Part shown: one piece after another, positions 7,411 to 15,256 of the stretch
Layout of the letters: each line of letters begins with the position of its first letter
Numbering within the stretch: the stretch's first letter is position 1
Source of the DNA: DASPUH01 sp964518505
Lineage (GTDB): Bacteria; Chloroflexota; Limnocylindria; Limnocylindrales; CSP1-4
NCBI GenBank assembly: GCA_964518505.1
Contig: CAZFGT010000037.1
Coordinates: 1 to 24,643, forward strand
DNA length: 24,643 nt
Reading direction: 5' to 3'
Notes under the pieces: model-generated
Databases searched by the model: none
What the model was told of the DNA's origin: nothing
The model's input: only the letters and a program-made list of their open reading frames with translations
Translations under genes and position numbers: made by a program

Positions 7411-8118
7411 GTGACCACCGCCGTCCTGGCCCCCCCGCTTGCCCGCCGCGTGGCCTCGATCGGCGTGGCCATCGGCACGGCCGTCGTCATCGTGGCGGCC
7501 GTGCTCGTGGTCCTCACCACGCCCGTCTACATGCACCCGGCCCTGGACCAGTCCCAGTCGGCGGCCTACCTGGGCACCGCGCCGGCGACGGCTCGCCAGC
7601 TGTCCGACCTGACGATCCATGAGCTGTACGCGGGCCCGGGCACGTTCGCCTTCTCGTGGACCCCGGGCGGCGCTGTCCAGCCCTTCTATGACGCGGCCGA
7701 GATCCAGCACCTCCAGGCGGTCCACATCGTGCTTTTCGGCTTCCTGGCCCTGGCCGCCATCGGCGCGCTCCTGCTGATCGTGGGCCTCGCCACCGTCCGA
7801 GGGGCGGCCTGGTTCTGGCGGGCGGTCGCCCGCGGCGCGGTCTCCATGGCCGGGTTCCTGCTGGTCATCGGCGTGTTCGCGGCGGTGGCCTTCGAACAGG
7901 CCTTCACCCTCTTCCACGAGATCTTCTTCCCCGGCGGCGACTGGTCGTTCGACCCGGCCACCGAGCACCTCGTGCAGCTGTACCCGACGCCGTTCTGGGA
8001 ACTGACCGCCGCCGTGCTGGTGGGGGCGTCGGTGCTCATCGGCGTCGTCGTGTGGTGGTTCGCGCGGCGGCGCGCGACCCGCCTGGAAGCCGCCCCGCCG
8101 CCAGGCGCGTCGGCCTGA
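7411..8118 (+). CDS. DUF1461 (TIGR01906-type) integral membrane protein
   Basis: A 235-residue membrane protein with four predicted membrane spans: one near the N-terminus (VASIGVAIGTAVVIVAAVLVV), two in the middle, and one at the C-terminus followed by a basic tail. The signature HEIFFPGGDWSFDPATEHLVQLYPTPFW and the HLQAVHIVLFGF segment match the DUF1461 family, whose function is unknown. The GTG at 7411, preceded by AGGA at 7400-7403, was chosen over the upstream in-frame ATG at 7348, which lies within the DUF4332 gene. Its TGA shares its A with the ATG of the site-2 protease gene, so the two are translationally coupled and may act together in the membrane. Confidence 0.8.
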   Translation: MTTAVLAPPLARRVASIGVAIGTAVVIVAAVLVVLTTPVYMHPALDQSQSAAYLGTAPATARQLSDLTIHELYAGPGTFAFSWTPGGAVQPFYDAAEIQHLQAVHIVLFGFLALAAIGALLLIVGLATVRGAAWFWRAVARGAVSMAGFLLVIGVFAAVAFEQAFTLFHEIFFPGGDWSFDPATEHLVQLYPTPFWELTAAVLVGASVLIGVVVWWFARRRATRLEAAPPPGASA

Positions 8119-9287
8119 TGCCGGGCGCCATCCGTGTCGGCCGGATCTTCGGCATCGAGGTCCGTCTCCACCCCAGCTGGATCGTGATCTTCCTGCTGGT
8201 CACCGTGCAGCTGGCGATCATCGGCGCACCGAACGGCGAAACACAGCTGCCGGTGGCCGTGCGCGTGGTCCTGGCGGCGGTCGTCGCCGCTCTCTTCTTC
8301 GCCTCCGTCCTGGCTCACGAACTGGGCCACGCGCTCGTGGGGCGCCGCTTCGGCGTCTCGGTCGATGAGATCCTGCTGTTCGTCTTCGGCGGCTCGGCCC
8401 GCCTCGAGCAGGAGGCCCCCAGCCCACGCGCCGAACTGGTCATCGGGCTGGCCGGCCCGGTCGTGAACCTCATCATCGGCGCGGTCTGTCTTGTCCCGTG
8501 GCTGCTGCTGGCTTCGGCCATCGGTGATGCCGGGGCCAGCGACCTCCTCGTCGCGGTGGGCACGATCGCGTTCTGGGTGGGCGTTTCCAACCTGTTCCTG
8601 GCGGCCGTGAACCTGCTGCCGGCCTTCCCGCTCGACGGGGGACGCCTGCTGCGCGGCATCGCCTGGGCCCTGACCGGCGATCTCGTCCGGGCCACCCGGG
8701 TCGCCTCGGTCATCGGGCGCGTCATGGGCTGGTCGCTCGTGGGCGCCGGGATCGTCGTCGCCGGCGGCTTCGATGTCCTCGTCGGCCTGTGGATCGTGCT
8801 CATCGGCTGGTTCCTGGGCCAGGCCGCGGAGGGCGGCTACCGCCGCGTGGCGGTGGAGCGCCTCGTGAAGGGCCTGCGCGTGGCCGACGTGATGCTCCAC
8901 GAGTACCCGATCGTGACCCAGAACCTGACCCTGGACACCCTGGAGCAGCAGACCGATCTGGCTGGCTCGCTGTACTACCCGGTGGTCCTCGACGGCAACC
9001 TGAGCGGTGCGGTCGACCTGGCCAGCATCCGGCGGATCCCGCGCAGCCGGCGGGGCACCACCCGCGTGTCCGATGTGATGAAGCACGTCGAGGCCCTGGT
9101 GACGGTCCACGAACTGGATCCGCTGTGGGACGCGGTCCTGCGGTTCGACGCGTCCCGGGTGGAAGGCCTGCCGGTGGTGGATCCGCTCGACCCCCGGCAC
9201 CTCGTGGGCCTGGTGACCCGCGACAGTGTCTTCCGCACGCTGCGCATGCGGCGCAAGGCCCAGGCGGCGGGCGCGACGACCGAATGA
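8118..9287 (+). CDS. Site-2 protease (M50 family) with C-terminal CBS domain pair
   Basis: A 389-residue intramembrane zinc metalloprotease of the CBS-containing M50 class (SpoIVFB/Rip3-like). The zinc site HELGH lies at residues 67-71, and the third ligand is Asp173 in NLLPAFPLDGG. About six membrane spans occupy residues 1-265. The rest, beginning VADVMLHEYPIVTQNLTLDTLEQQ, is a pair of CBS domains, which in other proteins sense adenine nucleotides. Such proteases release membrane-bound regulators; no obvious anti-sigma factor is nearby. The start overlaps the DUF1461 stop by one base and the stop overlaps the moeA start (ATGA). I ignored the upstream extension of the open frame because it lies in the coupled gene. 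Confidence 0.9.
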   Translation: MPGAIRVGRIFGIEVRLHPSWIVIFLLVTVQLAIIGAPNGETQLPVAVRVVLAAVVAALFFASVLAHELGHALVGRRFGVSVDEILLFVFGGSARLEQEAPSPRAELVIGLAGPVVNLIIGAVCLVPWLLLASAIGDAGASDLLVAVGTIAFWVGVSNLFLAAVNLLPAFPLDGGRLLRGIAWALTGDLVRATRVASVIGRVMGWSLVGAGIVVAGGFDVLVGLWIVLIGWFLGQAAEGGYRRVAVERLVKGLRVADVMLHEYPIVTQNLTLDTLEQQTDLAGSLYYPVVLDGNLSGAVDLASIRRIPRSRRGTTRVSDVMKHVEALVTVHELDPLWDAVLRFDASRVEGLPVVDPLDPRHLVGLVTRDSVFRTLRMRRKAQAAGATTE

Positions 9288-10576
9288 CGAGCGTGGTCGC
9301 CGACCCGACCGCGCCGCTCCTGCGCCTGGAGGTGGCCCTGGCGCGGATGCTCGCCGGCGTGGCCCCGCTGCCGGCCGAGGAGATCGCCCTGGAGGCCGCC
9401 GTGGGCCGCGTCCTGGCGGAGCCCCTGGCCGCCCTCGTGACGATGCCGCCGTGGGCCAATTCGGCGATGGACGGTTTCGCCGTGCGCAGCGCCGACGTGG
9501 CCGATGCGACGATGGAGCGGCCGGTCGAGTTGACGGTCATCGGCGAGGTCTCAGCTGGCCAGCCGGCCCAGCGGTCGGTCGCGGCCGGGACGGCCGTGCG
9601 CATCTTCACCGGCGCGATGGTGCCGGACGGGGCCGATACGATCGTGGCCGTCGAGGACACCGACGCGCCGTGGGGCGTGGCCGATCTGCCGGCGCGCGTG
9701 GCCGTGCGCCGGGCGGCCGCGGCCGGCGAGCACGTGCGGGCCCCCGGCAGCGACATCCGGGCCGGCCAGCCGGTCGCCCGGGCGGGCCAGGTGGTGCGGC
9801 CGGTCACGCTGGCGCTGCTCGCCTCGAGCGGCTACGGCACGGTGCGCGTCCACCGCCGGCCACGGGTGACCGTGATCTCTTCGGGCGACGAGCTGGTCGC
9901 GCCGGGGGTGCCTTTGCAGGCGGGCCAGATCCACGACAGCAACGGGCCCATGCTGACCGCGCTCGCCACGGCCGAAGGGGCGGCCGCGACTCGCGCTGCG
10001 TCGGTGGCCGACGACCTGCCCTCCATCACGCGGACGCTGGCCGACGCCATCGCCACCTCGGACCTGGTGCTGACCAGCGGGGGCGTGTCCATGGGCGCGC
10101 GCGACGTCGTGCGCCTGGCCCTTGAGTCGGTCGGCCGTCTCGAGCTGTGGCGCGTGGCCGTGCAGCCCGGCAAGCCGCTGGCCTTCGCCCGGGCCACCCG
10201 CGGCGCGCACGACGTGCTGCTGTTCGGGCTGCCGGGCAACCCGGTGAGCAGCTTCGTGACCTTCCAGCTCTTCGTCCGGCCCGTCCTGCGCCGGCTGGCC
10301 GGCCACGCCGATCCGGAAGCGCGCGAGCGGCGGCGCGCCCGTCTGGCCCAGCCCATCGTCAAGCACGACGAGCGGCGGGCCTTCCTGCGCGTCACACTGG
10401 CCCCGGACCCCGACCGTCCGGGGGCCTGGCTGGCGGCGCTTGCCGGTGGCCAGGGCTCCCACGTGCTGTCGGCACTGGCCGTCGCGGATGCGCTGGCGGT
10501 CGTGCCGGAGGAGGTCCGGGAGATGCCCGCGGGGGCCGACGTCGAGGTGTGGCCCCTGCACGGAGAAGGAGACTGA
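9284..10576 (+). CDS. moeA: Molybdopterin molybdenumtransferase MoeA
   Basis: A 430-residue protein of normal MoeA length, catalysing insertion of molybdate into adenylylated molybdopterin. Motifs seen are NSAMDGFAVR (residues 59-68), RIFTGAMVPDGADTIV, the MoCF-domain segments VISSGDELV and TSGGVSMGARD, PGKPLAFAR, and GLPGNPVSSFVTF. The C-terminal beta domain ends in DVEVWPLHGEGD. The ATG overlaps the protease stop by four bases (ATGA) and its TGA shares an A with the moaC ATG. The open frame extends upstream inside the protease gene, but that is a shadow. No molybdoenzyme is encoded in the window, so the user of the cofactor lies elsewhere. Confidence 0.95.
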   Translation: MTSVVADPTAPLLRLEVALARMLAGVAPLPAEEIALEAAVGRVLAEPLAALVTMPPWANSAMDGFAVRSADVADATMERPVELTVIGEVSAGQPAQRSVAAGTAVRIFTGAMVPDGADTIVAVEDTDAPWGVADLPARVAVRRAAAAGEHVRAPGSDIRAGQPVARAGQVVRPVTLALLASSGYGTVRVHRRPRVTVISSGDELVAPGVPLQAGQIHDSNGPMLTALATAEGAAATRAASVADDLPSITRTLADAIATSDLVLTSGGVSMGARDVVRLALESVGRLELWRVAVQPGKPLAFARATRGAHDVLLFGLPGNPVSSFVTFQLFVRPVLRRLAGHADPEARERRRARLAQPIVKHDERRAFLRVTLAPDPDRPGAWLAALAGGQGSHVLSALAVADALAVVPEEVREMPAGADVEVWPLHGEGD

Positions 10577-11157
10577 TGGCGCTCGGGCCAGGCAAGCGGG
10601 TGGATCGGCGGCGGCTGACGCACGTGGACCGGACGGGCCGCCCGCGCATGGTCGACGTGAGCGACAAGCCGGTCACGGCGCGCCGGGCGGTGGCCGAGGC
10701 CGAGGTCACCATGGCCCACGAGACGCTCTCGCTGATCATCGACGGCGGGGCCGCCAAGGGCGACGTCCTGACCGTGGCCGAGCTGGCCGGCGTGATGGGC
10801 GCCAAGCGCACCTCCGAACTGATCCCGCTCTGCCATCCCATCCCCCTCTCCGACCTGGTGGTGGAGATCCGGCCCGACCGCGCCCGCTCCCTCCTCACCA
10901 TCCGCGCCACCGCCGCGACCGTGGCCCAGACGGGCGTCGAGATGGAGGCCCTCACCGGCGCGGCCGTGGCGGCCCTGACGGTCTACGACATGATCAAGGG
11001 CGTCGACCGCGGCGCGGAGATCCGGGCCCTGCGGGTGACCGAGAAGAGCGGCGGCCGGAGCGGCGAGTGGCACCGCCCGGCCCCCGAGGCGGCATCCGTG
11101 GAGGTGGCCCGACCCCGGCCTCCCCGCGGCGTCCGCGGTCCGCGACGCGCGGGCTGA
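10576..11157 (+). CDS. moaC: Cyclic pyranopterin monophosphate synthase MoaC
   Basis: A 193-residue MoaC, which converts the MoaA product to cyclic pyranopterin monophosphate. Conserved blocks are LTHVDRTGRPRMVDVSDK, KGDVLTVAELAGVMGAKRTS, LIPLCHPIPL, TGVEMEALTGAAVAALTVYD and KSGGRSGEW (157-165). MoaC usually ends soon after that last motif. Here about 28 more residues follow, rich in Pro, Arg and Ala, with no recognisable domain. A GGAGAAGGAG site lies directly before the ATG, inside the end of moeA, and the stop of moeA shares its A with this start. MoaA is not in the window. Confidence 0.95.
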   Translation: MALGPGKRVDRRRLTHVDRTGRPRMVDVSDKPVTARRAVAEAEVTMAHETLSLIIDGGAAKGDVLTVAELAGVMGAKRTSELIPLCHPIPLSDLVVEIRPDRARSLLTIRATAATVAQTGVEMEALTGAAVAALTVYDMIKGVDRGAEIRALRVTEKSGGRSGEWHRPAPEAASVEVARPRPPRGVRGPRRAG

Positions 11158-11160
11158 TCG

Positions 11161-11658
11161 ATGGGGGAGGCCCGGGCGACGGCGCTCGTGCTGACGGTGA
11201 GCGACGGGGTCAGCGCCGGCACGCGCGAGGACCTCAGCGGTGCGCGCCTGGCGGTGCGCCTGGAGGCGGCCGGTCACGCGGTGTCACGGGGCGTGGTGCC
11301 GGATGACGCGACGGCGATCGTGGCCGCCGTGCGTGAGGCGACGGCCTCCCACGACCTGATCGTCCTGACTGGCGGTACGGGCCTGACGCCGCGCGACGTC
11401 ACGCCGCAAGCGCTCCGCTCGCTGCTGGACTACGAGATCCCCGGCTTCGGCGAGGTGATGCGGGCCGAGGGCCGCCGCGCGACCCCATTCGCTTCGCTCT
11501 CGCGGTCGCTGGCCGGGGTGGCGGGTCGGACGCTGGTGCTGGCCCTGCCCGGCAGCCCCGGCGGCGCGGCCGAGTCGCTGGAAGCGGTGCTGGAGCTGCT
11601 GCCCCACGCCCTCGAGACGCTGGCCGACGATTCGTCGCGCCACGCGGCCGCCCGATGA
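11161..11658 (+). CDS. mogA: MoaB/MogA-family molybdopterin adenylyltransferase
   Basis: A 165-residue MoCF-domain protein that adenylates molybdopterin before MoeA acts. Motifs seen are VLTVSDGVSAGTREDLSG at the N-terminus, VLTGGTGLTPRDVTPQAL in the middle, and the later LPGSPGGAAESLE loop. The segment EIPGFGEVMRAEG and the LSRSLAGVAGRTLVL strand are typical. Whether MoaB or MogA is the better name cannot be settled by eye. It begins three bases after the moaC stop without a good ribosome binding site, consistent with reinitiation. Its end overlaps the start of the iron-sulfur oxidoreductase gene by four bases (ATGA). Confidence 0.9.
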   Translation: MGEARATALVLTVSDGVSAGTREDLSGARLAVRLEAAGHAVSRGVVPDDATAIVAAVREATASHDLIVLTGGTGLTPRDVTPQALRSLLDYEIPGFGEVMRAEGRRATPFASLSRSLAGVAGRTLVLALPGSPGGAAESLEAVLELLPHALETLADDSSRHAAAR

Positions 11659-13784
11659 TCGACCAGGTCCCGCTCTACCCCTTCGCGCCGGTCTTCTTCG
11701 TGCTCGCCGCGCTGGGCTTCACGCTCCAGATGGCGCGCCACCTGCGGGTCTTCGCGGCCGCCCAGCCATCCGCCGTGACCGACCAGCCCGATCGGCGCCT
11801 GGGCTCGTCGATCCTGTACGCCATCGTCCAGATCCGCATGTTCCGGGATCCCGGCCCCGGCTTCATGCACGCGGCCATCTTCTGGGGCTTCGTCATCCTG
11901 ACCGTGGGCACGGCCAATCGCGTCACCTTCGGCCTCGTGCAGGCGGTCCTGGCCTGGCCGGTCGATGGCTGGTTGTGGCGCCTGCTGGTACTGGCGCAGA
12001 GCCTGCTGGCCCTGGGGGTGCTGGGCGGCATCGGCTATGCCCTGGTGCGCCGCCAGATCGTCCGCCCCGCGCGCCTCACCCTGAGCCGCGACGGCCTGAC
12101 GATCCTGGGGCTCATCGCCGCGGTCGTGGTCACGGAGATCGTGGCCGAGGCCTTCCGGCTCGCCCGCTACGGGGATCCCTACCAGCAGTTCGAGATCGTG
12201 CCGTGGGTCATCAGCCGTGGCCTGACCGGCCTGGATCCGAGCATCCTGCAGGCCGTCTTCGCGGTCAGCTGGTGGGCCAACCTGGCGGTCGTCTGCTACT
12301 TCCTGCTGTACCTGCCGCGCAGCAAGCACCTCCACATCGCCACTGCCTTCTTCAACGCGGCCCTGCGCAAACTCAAGCCGCGCGGCGAGCTGCCGGCCAT
12401 GGACCTGGAGGCGGAGACGGCCCGCTTCGGTGTCAAGACGATCCAGGACCTGGGGTGGAAGGACCTCCTGGACGGCTTCACGTGCACCGAGTGCGGCCGT
12501 TGCCAGGCCGCCTGCCCCGCCTGGGCCACCGGCAAGCCGCTCAACCCCAAGACCCTGATCATGGGCCTGCGCGAGATGGCGGTCGAGGCGGAGGTGGGCG
12601 TGCCGCTCGTGCCCTGGATCCGGCCCCTGCCCGCCATGGCGGTGGGGGCCGCGCCGACCGCCGAGGCGGGCGTGCACGGCCTGCATCGCGCTGCGCTCGA
12701 GGCCCCCATCGTGGATCACGCCATCCCCTACGACGCGGTTTGGGACTGCGTCACGTGCGGGGCCTGCGTGGAAGCGTGCCCGGTGATGATCGAGCACGTC
12801 GACAAGATCGTGGGCCTGCGCCGCAACCTCGTGCTGGAGGAGAGCCGCTTCCCGGCTGAGCTGACCGGCGCGTTCACTAACCTGGAGCGCTACGGCAACA
12901 TCTGGGGCCAGCCCCAGGCGACGCGGCTGGACTGGGCGCGCGACCTGCCGTTCGAGGTGCCCACCGCGGCGCAGGTCGTGGCCGACGGCGGCCCCGATGC
13001 CGTCGCCGAGCTGGAGTGCCTCTACTGGGTCGGCTGCGCCGCCTCGTTCGACGACCGCAACCGTAAGGTGGCGCGCGCCTTCGTGACCTGCCTCGACGCG
13101 GCCGGCGTGCGCTTCGCGGTGCTCGGCCAGGAGGAGTCGTGCACCGGCGACCCGGCCCGGCGCATGGGCAACGAGTACGTCTTCCAGCTGCTGGCCCAGG
13201 GCAACGTGGCGACCCTGGGTCGCTACCGGCCGCGCACGATCGTCACCGCCTGCCCGCACTGCTTCAACACGATCGGCAACGAGTACGGCCAGTTCGGCGG
13301 CCACTACGAGGTCATCCACCACAGCGCCTACCTGGCGCGGCTCGTGGAGGAGGGCCGGCTCAAGCCGGAGGTCGGCCGGAGCGGGTCGCTGACGTACCAC
13401 GACTCGTGCTACCTGACCCGCTACAACGGCATCATCGAGCAACCCCGCGCGGCCCTCGCCGCGGTGCCGGGCATGGAGATCCGCGAGATGGAGCGGCGCG
13501 GCCGCCAGAGCTTCTGCTGCGGCGCCGGCGGCGGGCGGATGTGGATGGAGGAGACGCGCGGCACGCGGATCAACGCCGAGCGGACGCGGCAGGCCCTGGA
13601 GACCGGCGCGGACGGCGTCGCCACGGCGTGCCCCTTCTGCCTCGTCATGATGCGTGACGGCCTGGCCGAGGCGACCGGTGACGGCGCCCGGCCCGTGCAG
13701 GCCCAGGACATCTCGGAGGTGCTGGCGGCCTCCCTGTCGGCCGACCGCTTCAACGGCCGGCAGCTCCCTGTGGTGCAGGCCTAG
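11655..13784 (+). CDS. Membrane haem/iron-sulfur oxidoreductase, ETF:menaquinone oxidoreductase (EMO)-like
   Basis: A 709-residue protein with three parts. Residues 1-230 form a NarI-like cytochrome b domain with about five membrane spans and candidate haem ligands His29, His72, His225 and His227. Residues 275-376 hold two 4Fe-4S motifs, Cys277/280/283/287 and Cys365/368/371/375, both CxxCxxCxxxCP. Residues 455-662 hold two CCG-type domains, with Cys455, 461, 496, 533 and 536, then Cys585, 621, 622, 659 and 662. Proteins of this architecture pass electrons from reduced ETF to menaquinone; related HdrD/GlpC-like proteins use other donors. The etfBA genes 4 kb downstream support the ETF role. 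Translation is coupled to moaB/mogA (ATGA), an unexpected pairing. Confidence 0.78.
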   Translation: MIDQVPLYPFAPVFFVLAALGFTLQMARHLRVFAAAQPSAVTDQPDRRLGSSILYAIVQIRMFRDPGPGFMHAAIFWGFVILTVGTANRVTFGLVQAVLAWPVDGWLWRLLVLAQSLLALGVLGGIGYALVRRQIVRPARLTLSRDGLTILGLIAAVVVTEIVAEAFRLARYGDPYQQFEIVPWVISRGLTGLDPSILQAVFAVSWWANLAVVCYFLLYLPRSKHLHIATAFFNAALRKLKPRGELPAMDLEAETARFGVKTIQDLGWKDLLDGFTCTECGRCQAACPAWATGKPLNPKTLIMGLREMAVEAEVGVPLVPWIRPLPAMAVGAAPTAEAGVHGLHRAALEAPIVDHAIPYDAVWDCVTCGACVEACPVMIEHVDKIVGLRRNLVLEESRFPAELTGAFTNLERYGNIWGQPQATRLDWARDLPFEVPTAAQVVADGGPDAVAELECLYWVGCAASFDDRNRKVARAFVTCLDAAGVRFAVLGQEESCTGDPARRMGNEYVFQLLAQGNVATLGRYRPRTIVTACPHCFNTIGNEYGQFGGHYEVIHHSAYLARLVEEGRLKPEVGRSGSLTYHDSCYLTRYNGIIEQPRAALAAVPGMEIREMERRGRQSFCCGAGGGRMWMEETRGTRINAERTRQALETGADGVATACPFCLVMMRDGLAEATGDGARPVQAQDISEVLAASLSADRFNGRQLPVVQA

Positions 13785-14012
13785 GGCCCAGCTCAGCCCA
13801 CCTCGGCCCCCGGGCCGCGCCCGATCATGCGTGCCGCGACTGTCGTAGCCGCCGAGCGCTCCCGACGACCTCCCTGAGCCGCCGATCCACGCATGCGGCG
13901 GATCAAACGGCCGCCGAGTGGGTCTGCCCCGGCCCTGGCGCGGCCATCACCCGTCGGGACAGTCGCCGCGTGCATGATCCCGCCGATCGGCGCCGCGACG
14001 TTACTCCCGGGC
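13785..14012 (+). ncRNA. Non-coding gap with a long imperfect stem (13823-13979), candidate structured RNA or 3' UTR
   Basis: No gene is seen between 13785 and 14024. Bases 13823-13844 pair with 13958-13979: 21 of 22 positions pair in plus-strand RNA, two as G-U (13831/13971 and 13832/13970), with one C-C mismatch. The stem encloses 113 bases with a hairpin CCGCCG (13879-13884)/CGGCGG (13896-13901) and another at GGCC (13931-13934)/GGCC (13942-13945). The element starts 38 bases after the oxidoreductase stop and ends before the next promoter. It could be a 3' UTR structure, a separate small RNA or the remains of an inverted-repeat element. There is no T-tract. Confidence 0.35.
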
Positions 14013-14024
14013 TATGCTCAGCCC
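14013..14024 (+). promoter_or_regulatory. -10 box of a leaderless transcript for the PLDc_N/ABC unit
   Basis: TATGCT at 14013-14018 is a good -10 element and lies six bases before the GTG start at 14025. There is no ribosome binding site in front of the start. The spacing places transcription initiation at or next to the start codon. Confidence 0.55.
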
Positions 14025-14234
14025 GTGGCCGACCTCACGACCGCCCAGATCCTCGCCCTACTGGCGCCGATCATCGTCATCCAGCTCGGCCTGATGCTCG
14101 CCGCGCTGCTGGACCTGGAGCCGGAGGACCGCCGCGTGCGGGGCGGCAGCAAGATCGTGTGGGCGCTGGTGATCGTCTTCATCAACATCATCGGCCCCAT
14201 CCTGTACTTCACGATCGGCCGGGAGGAGGGGTGA
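14025..14234 (+). CDS. PLDc_N (phospholipase D nuclease N-terminal) membrane miniprotein
   Basis: A 69-residue protein with two membrane helices (about residues 5-25 and 44-64), separated by the charged segment DLEPEDRRVRGGSKIVW. The second helix ends in NIIGPILYFTIGREEG, matching the PLDc_N domain. Despite the name, such stand-alone proteins have no phospholipase part. In Bacillus subtilis the similar YxlE is encoded just before the ABC transporter YxlFG in the sigY operon, the same order as here. The GTG start was chosen because the protein begins cleanly there and a -10 box precedes it. Its stop overlaps the ATPase GTG start (GTGA). It is probably an accessory subunit of the transporter. 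Confidence 0.78.
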   Translation: MADLTTAQILALLAPIIVIQLGLMLAALLDLEPEDRRVRGGSKIVWALVIVFINIIGPILYFTIGREEG

Positions 14235-15256
14235 GCGCTCCTCCGGCGGTGCCCGCCACGACCCCCGAGGCGGCCATCCAGGCTCGCGGGCTGACCAAGC
14301 GGTTCGGCCGCATCCTGGCCCTCGACCGCCTGGATCTCACCGTCCCGCAGGGCTCGATCTTCGGCCTGCTGGGGCCCAACGGGGCGGGCAAGACGACCGC
14401 CATCCGGATCCTCACCGGGCTCGCCCGGCCAAGCGACGGGAGCGCGTCGGTCGGCGGCGTCATGGTCGGCCTCGACCGCCCCGACTTGCGCCGTGGCATC
14501 GGCTACCTGGACCAGGACCCGCGCTTCTACGGCTGGATGAAGGGACGCGAGCTGCTGGAGCTCGTGGGACGGCTCCATGGGCTCGAGGGCGCGGACCTCC
14601 GTGCTCGCGTGGCCGAGATGCTCGACCGGGCGGGCCTGACCGCGGCGGCCGAGCGCCGCATCGGCGGCTACTCGGGCGGCATGCGGCAGCGGCTGGGCAT
14701 CGCGCAGGCCATGCTCCACCGGCCCCGCGTGCTCATCCTGGACGAGCCGGTCAGCTCGCTGGACCCCGAAGGGCGGCGCGACCTGCTAGGCCTCATCAGC
14801 AGCCTGCGGGGCGACGCGACCGTGCTCATCTCGACGCATGTGCTGTCCGACGTCGAGCGCATCTGCGACCGCGTCGCCATCCTGCACCGCGGCCGCCTGG
14901 TCACCGAAGGCCCGCTGGAGGAGCTCCTCGCCGCCCACGCCCGGCCCATCTTCCGGCTCGTCCCGGCGGCCGGGCAGGACGATCGCGTGGCCGCCCTGGT
15001 GGCCGCGCTGCGGGCCGCGCCGTGGAGCACCGACGTCTCGCCGTCCGGGGAGGCCATCCGCATCACAGTGTCCGACCCGGTGGCGGCGGCGGGCGCGATC
15101 CTGCCGCTGGTCGTGGCCGGCGGCGTGTCCCTGGATGCGTTCGAGCGAGCTCGACCGACGCTGGAGGACGTCTTCCTGGAGCTGGTGGGTCTGCCCAAGC
15201 CGGACGAGTTGGACGGTCGAGGGTTCGTGCGCCCGCGCGAGGTGACGGACCGATGA
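14231..15256 (+). CDS. ABC-2 type transporter ATP-binding protein
   Basis: A 341-residue ABC ATPase. Walker A is GPNGAGKTT at residues 48-56, the signature is YSGGMRQRLGIAQAM, Walker B is VLILDEPVSSLDPEGRRD, and the H-loop is STHVLSDVERICD. About 100 C-terminal residues follow the nucleotide-binding domain, the DUF4162-like tail seen in many drug and lipid exporters of this class. The GTG start overlaps the miniprotein stop by four bases and has GGGAGGAGGG immediately upstream, which decides it over the longer open frame. The permease gene overlaps its stop (ATGA). The exported substrate is unknown. Confidence 0.92.
   Translation: MSAPPAVPATTPEAAIQARGLTKRFGRILALDRLDLTVPQGSIFGLLGPNGAGKTTAIRILTGLARPSDGSASVGGVMVGLDRPDLRRGIGYLDQDPRFYGWMKGRELLELVGRLHGLEGADLRARVAEMLDRAGLTAAAERRIGGYSGGMRQRLGIAQAMLHRPRVLILDEPVSSLDPEGRRDLLGLISSLRGDATVLISTHVLSDVERICDRVAILHRGRLVTEGPLEELLAAHARPIFRLVPAAGQDDRVAALVAALRAAPWSTDVSPSGEAIRITVSDPVAAAGAILPLVVAGGVSLDAFERARPTLEDVFLELVGLPKPDELDGRGFVRPREVTDR

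Noticed and set aside
7686..9200. A 504-residue minus-strand reading frame rich in Asp, His and Gln
   Set aside because: It is the reverse-complement shadow of the DUF1461 and site-2 protease genes, with no recognisable domain.
11430..13442. A 670-residue minus-strand reading frame opposite the iron-sulfur oxidoreductase
   Set aside because: It is antisense to a gene with intact cysteine motifs and has no domain; long antisense frames are expected at this GC content.
13804..13817. CGGCCCCCGGGCCG as a terminator of the oxidoreductase gene
   Set aside because: A GC-only hairpin with no T-tract; such palindromes are common in this composition.
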